A stretch of 16,271 nt of DNA. Origin: JAENWH01 sp038248745. GTDB lineage: Bacteria; Bacillota; Clostridia; Peptostreptococcales; Anaerovoracaceae. Below the pieces are notes generated by a model. That model did not search any database. It was not told the DNA's origin and saw nothing but the letters and a program-made list of their open reading frames with translations. Position 1 is the stretch's first letter. The number at the start of each line of letters is the position of its first letter. Positions 14,010 to 16,271 of this stretch are shown here, one piece after another. A program made the position numbers and the translations under genes. The DNA lies in the NCBI GenBank assembly GCA_038248745.1, contig JBBRXC010000026.1:1-16271 (forward strand), read 5' to 3'.

Positions 14010-16073
14010 ATGCCTAGAAAATTTCCGTTAGAAAAAACTAGAAATATTGGAATTATGGCCCATATCGATGCGGGTAAAACCACAACAACAGAAAGAATCC
14101 TGTTTTACACAGGGAAAACTCATAAAATAGGCGAAGTTCATGATGGAGCAGCGACTATGGACTGGATGGAGCAGGAACAGGAACGTGGTATCACTATCAC
14201 CTCTGCTGCTACTACAGCACAATGGAAAGATACGAGAATTAATATAATTGATACACCGGGACACGTGGACTTTACTGTTGAAGTTGAGAGATCTTTAAGA
14301 GTTCTTGACGGGGCGGTAACAGTATTATGTGCAAAGGGAGGCGTTGAGCCTCAGTCTGAAACAGTTTGGCGACAAGCTGAGAAATATAAAGTGCCTAGAA
14401 TGATATTTGTGAATAAAATGGATATCATGGGTGCGGATTTCTTTAGAGTGGTTCAAATGGTAAAAGATAGACTGAAGGCAAACGCAGTGCCTATTCAGCT
14501 TCCTATTGGCGCTGAAGGTGATTTCATTGGAATTATCGACTTAGTAGAAATGAAGGCAGAGATTTATAAGAATGACCTTGGTACAGACATCGAAATCAGT
14601 GAAATACCAGCTGATCTTATGGATGAAGCAGTTCAATGGAGAGAAAATCTATTAGAGGCTGTTGCTGATGCAAATGAAGAATTAACCATGAAATTTCTTG
14701 AAGGAGAAGTAACTACTCTTGCAGAAATTAAGGAAGCCATTCGAACAATGACTTTATCAGGTAAAATGATTCCAGTAATCTGTGGCTCATCTTACAAGAA
14801 TAAGGGCGTGCAGATGCTTCTTGATGCGGTCATTGATTATATGCCGTCTCCATTGGATATCCCAGCAATTAAGGGGATATTACCAGATTCAGATATAGAA
14901 GAATCAAGACCAGCAAATGACAAAGGACCTTTTGCAGCACTGGCATTTAAAATTATGACGGATCCTTTTGTCGGGAGACTTTCATTCTTTAGAGTGTACT
15001 CAGGCACATTAGAATCCGGGTCATATGTTTTCAACTCAACAAAGGGTAAGAAAGAAAGAATCGGAAGATTACTTCAGATGCATGCCAACAGACGAGATGA
15101 AATTGATGCAGTATATTCAGGAGACATTGCAGCAGCAGTAGGACTGAAAGACACAACAACAGGAGATACGCTCTGCGACGAAAAGCATGCGATCATACTG
15201 GAATCCATGGATTTCCCTGACCCGGTAATTGAAATTGCCATTGAACCAAAGACAAAGGCAGGACAGGAAAAAATGGGACTTGCTTTATGCAAGCTGGCAG
15301 AAGAAGATCCAACATTTAAAACATTCACAAATACAGACACAGGTCAGACAATTATTGCTGGTATGGGAGAACTTCATTTGGAGATTATCGTAGATAGACT
15401 TCTGAGAGAGTTCAAAGTGGAAGCAAATGTTGGAAAACCTAGAGTTTCTTATAAAGAAACTATATCTGATAAAGCAGATGTGGATCATAAATATGCAAAA
15501 CAGTCTGGTGGACGTGGACAATATGGACATGTTAAAATCAGAATTTATCCAAGAGAAGCTGGAGCTGGATTTGAATTTAAGAACTCAGTCGTTGGGGGTG
15601 CTATTCCGAAGGAATACATTGGCAAGATTGAAGAAGGAATCAAGGAAGCAACAGCAACTGGACCATTGGCTGGATATCAGGTTGTAGACGTGGGTGTAGA
15701 GCTTTATGATGGTTCATATCATGAAGTTGACTCTTCTGAAATGGCTTTCAAAATTGCCGCTTCGATGGCATTCAAGGAAGCTTGTAGGAAGGCAAAACCT
15801 ATTCTACTTGAACCAATATTCAAAGTTGAAGTGACAGTCCCAGAAGATTACATGGGCGACATCATTGGAGATATAAGTTCAAGAAGAGGACGAATTGAAG
15901 GATCAGACATGAACTTTGGGGCAGTGGCCGTTAGAGGTTTCGTTCCACTTTCAGAAATGTTTGGATATTCGACCGACTTAAGGTCAAAAACGCAAGGCCG
16001 TGGTGTGTATGTAATGCAATTCCATCATTTTGAAAAATTGCCGGATAGTCTGATAGAAAAAATTGATAAATAA
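14010..16073 (+). CDS. fusA: Elongation factor G
   Basis: EF-G is the GTPase that drives translocation and, with ribosome recycling factor, splits post-termination ribosomes. The 687-residue product has the usual length, with P-loop AHIDAGKT (17-24), switch I ERGITIT (58-64), DTPGH (81-85) and NKMD (135-138). The domain IV and V segments SGGRGQYGHV and EVTVPEDYMGDIIGDISSRRG are present, the full five-domain plan. The ATG follows AGAAGGGAGG closely. It sits in the canonical str order rpsL-rpsG-fusA-tuf. The 111-nt spacer to the second tuf contains a long hairpin. Nothing points to the FusB or truncated EF-G2 types. Confidence 0.99.
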   Translation: MPRKFPLEKTRNIGIMAHIDAGKTTTTERILFYTGKTHKIGEVHDGAATMDWMEQEQERGITITSAATTAQWKDTRINIIDTPGHVDFTVEVERSLRVLDGAVTVLCAKGGVEPQSETVWRQAEKYKVPRMIFVNKMDIMGADFFRVVQMVKDRLKANAVPIQLPIGAEGDFIGIIDLVEMKAEIYKNDLGTDIEISEIPADLMDEAVQWRENLLEAVADANEELTMKFLEGEVTTLAEIKEAIRTMTLSGKMIPVICGSSYKNKGVQMLLDAVIDYMPSPLDIPAIKGILPDSDIEESRPANDKGPFAALAFKIMTDPFVGRLSFFRVYSGTLESGSYVFNSTKGKKERIGRLLQMHANRRDEIDAVYSGDIAAAVGLKDTTTGDTLCDEKHAIILESMDFPDPVIEIAIEPKTKAGQEKMGLALCKLAEEDPTFKTFTNTDTGQTIIAGMGELHLEIIVDRLLREFKVEANVGKPRVSYKETISDKADVDHKYAKQSGGRGQYGHVKIRIYPREAGAGFEFKNSVVGGAIPKEYIGKIEEGIKEATATGPLAGYQVVDVGVELYDGSYHEVDSSEMAFKIAASMAFKEACRKAKPILLEPIFKVEVTVPEDYMGDIIGDISSRRGRIEGSDMNFGAVAVRGFVPLSEMFGYSTDLRSKTQGRGVYVMQFHHFEKLPDSLIEKIDK

Positions 16074-16112
16074 ATAAGCGATTCGGTGAAGCGGAGCGCA
16101 AAGAAAGTAGAG

Positions 16113-16163
16113 TCGTGTCCAGGCTTCCAAGAAAGCCCGTCAGGCAGGTGAAGCCGGACACGA
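16113..16163 (+). other. Long bulged hairpin in the fusA-tuf spacer (tuf leader)
   Basis: TCGTGTCC (16113-16120) pairs with GGACACGA (16156-16163), A16121 is bulged, and GGCTTC (16122-16127) pairs with GAAGCC (16150-16155), giving 14 Watson-Crick pairs. The 22-nt apical region may form a short GCC/GGC helix (16135-16145). No U-tract follows, and the tuf ribosome binding site AAAGGA (16171-16176) begins 8 nt downstream. I therefore read it as a leader, processing or translational-control structure rather than a terminator. I do not recognise it as a named RNA family. Confidence 0.6.
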
Positions 16164-16271
16164 AATTAAGAAAGGAATAATAAAATGGCTAAACAGAAAT
16201 TTGAAAGAAATAAACCACATGTAAACATTGGAACAATTGGTCACGTTGACCATGGAAAGACAACACTTACA
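16131..16271 (+). repeat. Terminal direct repeat, right copy
   Basis: Identical over 141 nt to the first 141 bases of the window. Here the repeat starts inside the apical loop of the tuf leader hairpin, so its upstream neighbour is the fusA-tuf spacer. It runs to the last base, so the true extent of identity beyond 141 nt cannot be measured in this window. Confidence 0.97.
16185..16271 (+). CDS. tuf: Elongation factor Tu, second copy (3' truncated by window end)
   Basis: The first 29 codons of a tuf gene in the standard position after fusA, ending in the P-loop (VDHGKTTLT). The ATG lies 8 nt after AAAGGA (16171-16176). All 87 coding bases match the first tuf exactly, including synonymous positions. 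The gene is partial only because the sequence stops. Either it is the second genomic tuf, kept identical by gene conversion, or it is the same assembled sequence entered again from the fusA side. The window cannot tell these apart, although the adjacency to fusA is what is expected of a real second copy. Confidence 0.93.
   Translation, partial: MAKQKFERNKPHVNIGTIGHVDHGKTTLT

Noticed and set aside
16131..16271. Terminal direct repeat as evidence of a phage or plasmid with terminal redundancy
   Set aside because: The repeat is tuf sequence and every gene in the window is a chromosomal housekeeping gene apart from a thioesterase. There is no replication, packaging, partition or integrase gene.

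Overview
This window is a core information-processing locus of a low-GC Gram-positive anaerobe, most likely a member of the Clostridia. The reasons are the gene order tuf - rpmG - secE - nusG - rplK - rplA - rplJ - rplL - rpoB - rpoC - rpsL - rpsG - fusA - tuf (the order I recall from Clostridioides-type genomes), the AT-rich third codon positions, the near-exclusive use of AGA for Arg in the most highly expressed genes, strong AAAGGAG-type ribosome binding sites, the zinc-ribbon form of L33, and the Gram-positive insertion in S12. All genes are on the plus strand. I cannot name the genus from sequence reading alone.

Layout. 1-1300: a complete tuf gene with its 3' hairpin. 1322-1822: a PaaI-like hotdog thioesterase gene, the only gene that does not belong to transcription or translation. 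1819-4149: a promoter followed by rpmG, secE, nusG, rplK and rplA. 4187-4817: an L10-type autoregulatory leader with an intrinsic terminator, then rplJ; rplL follows at 4851-5213. 5214-5474: a non-coding gap with a hairpin and a promoter, then rpoB and rpoC (5475-12872). 12880-12908: a promoter that opens the str operon rpsL, rpsG, fusA and a second tuf. That second tuf is cut off by the window end after 29 codons. The fusA-tuf spacer holds a long bulged hairpin.

How the genes work together. The products are the two largest RNA polymerase subunits, an elongation/antitermination factor (NusG), a SecYEG subunit, six 50S proteins (L33, L11, L1, L10, L7/L12 and their stalk partners), two 30S proteins (S12, S7) and the translocation and delivery GTPases EF-G and EF-Tu. 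L11, L10 and L12 form the stalk base that recruits EF-G and EF-Tu. I infer at least three promoters (upstream of rpmG, rpoB and rpsL). The first and third have identical TTGACT-N17-TATGAT hexamers. There is also one attenuator, in front of rplJ.

The most important caution concerns the ends. Bases 1-141 and 16131-16271 are identical. This probably reflects two near-identical tuf genes flanking the cluster, collapsed by a short-read assembler; 141 nt is also a standard maximum k-mer size. The contig could therefore look like a 16,130-bp circle, but it encodes no replication, partition, mobilisation or phage function and should be read as chromosomal. I found no exciting undescribed system. The best leads are RNA elements in the tuf leader and the rpsL-rpsG spacer, and the thioesterase gene lodged between tuf and rpmG.
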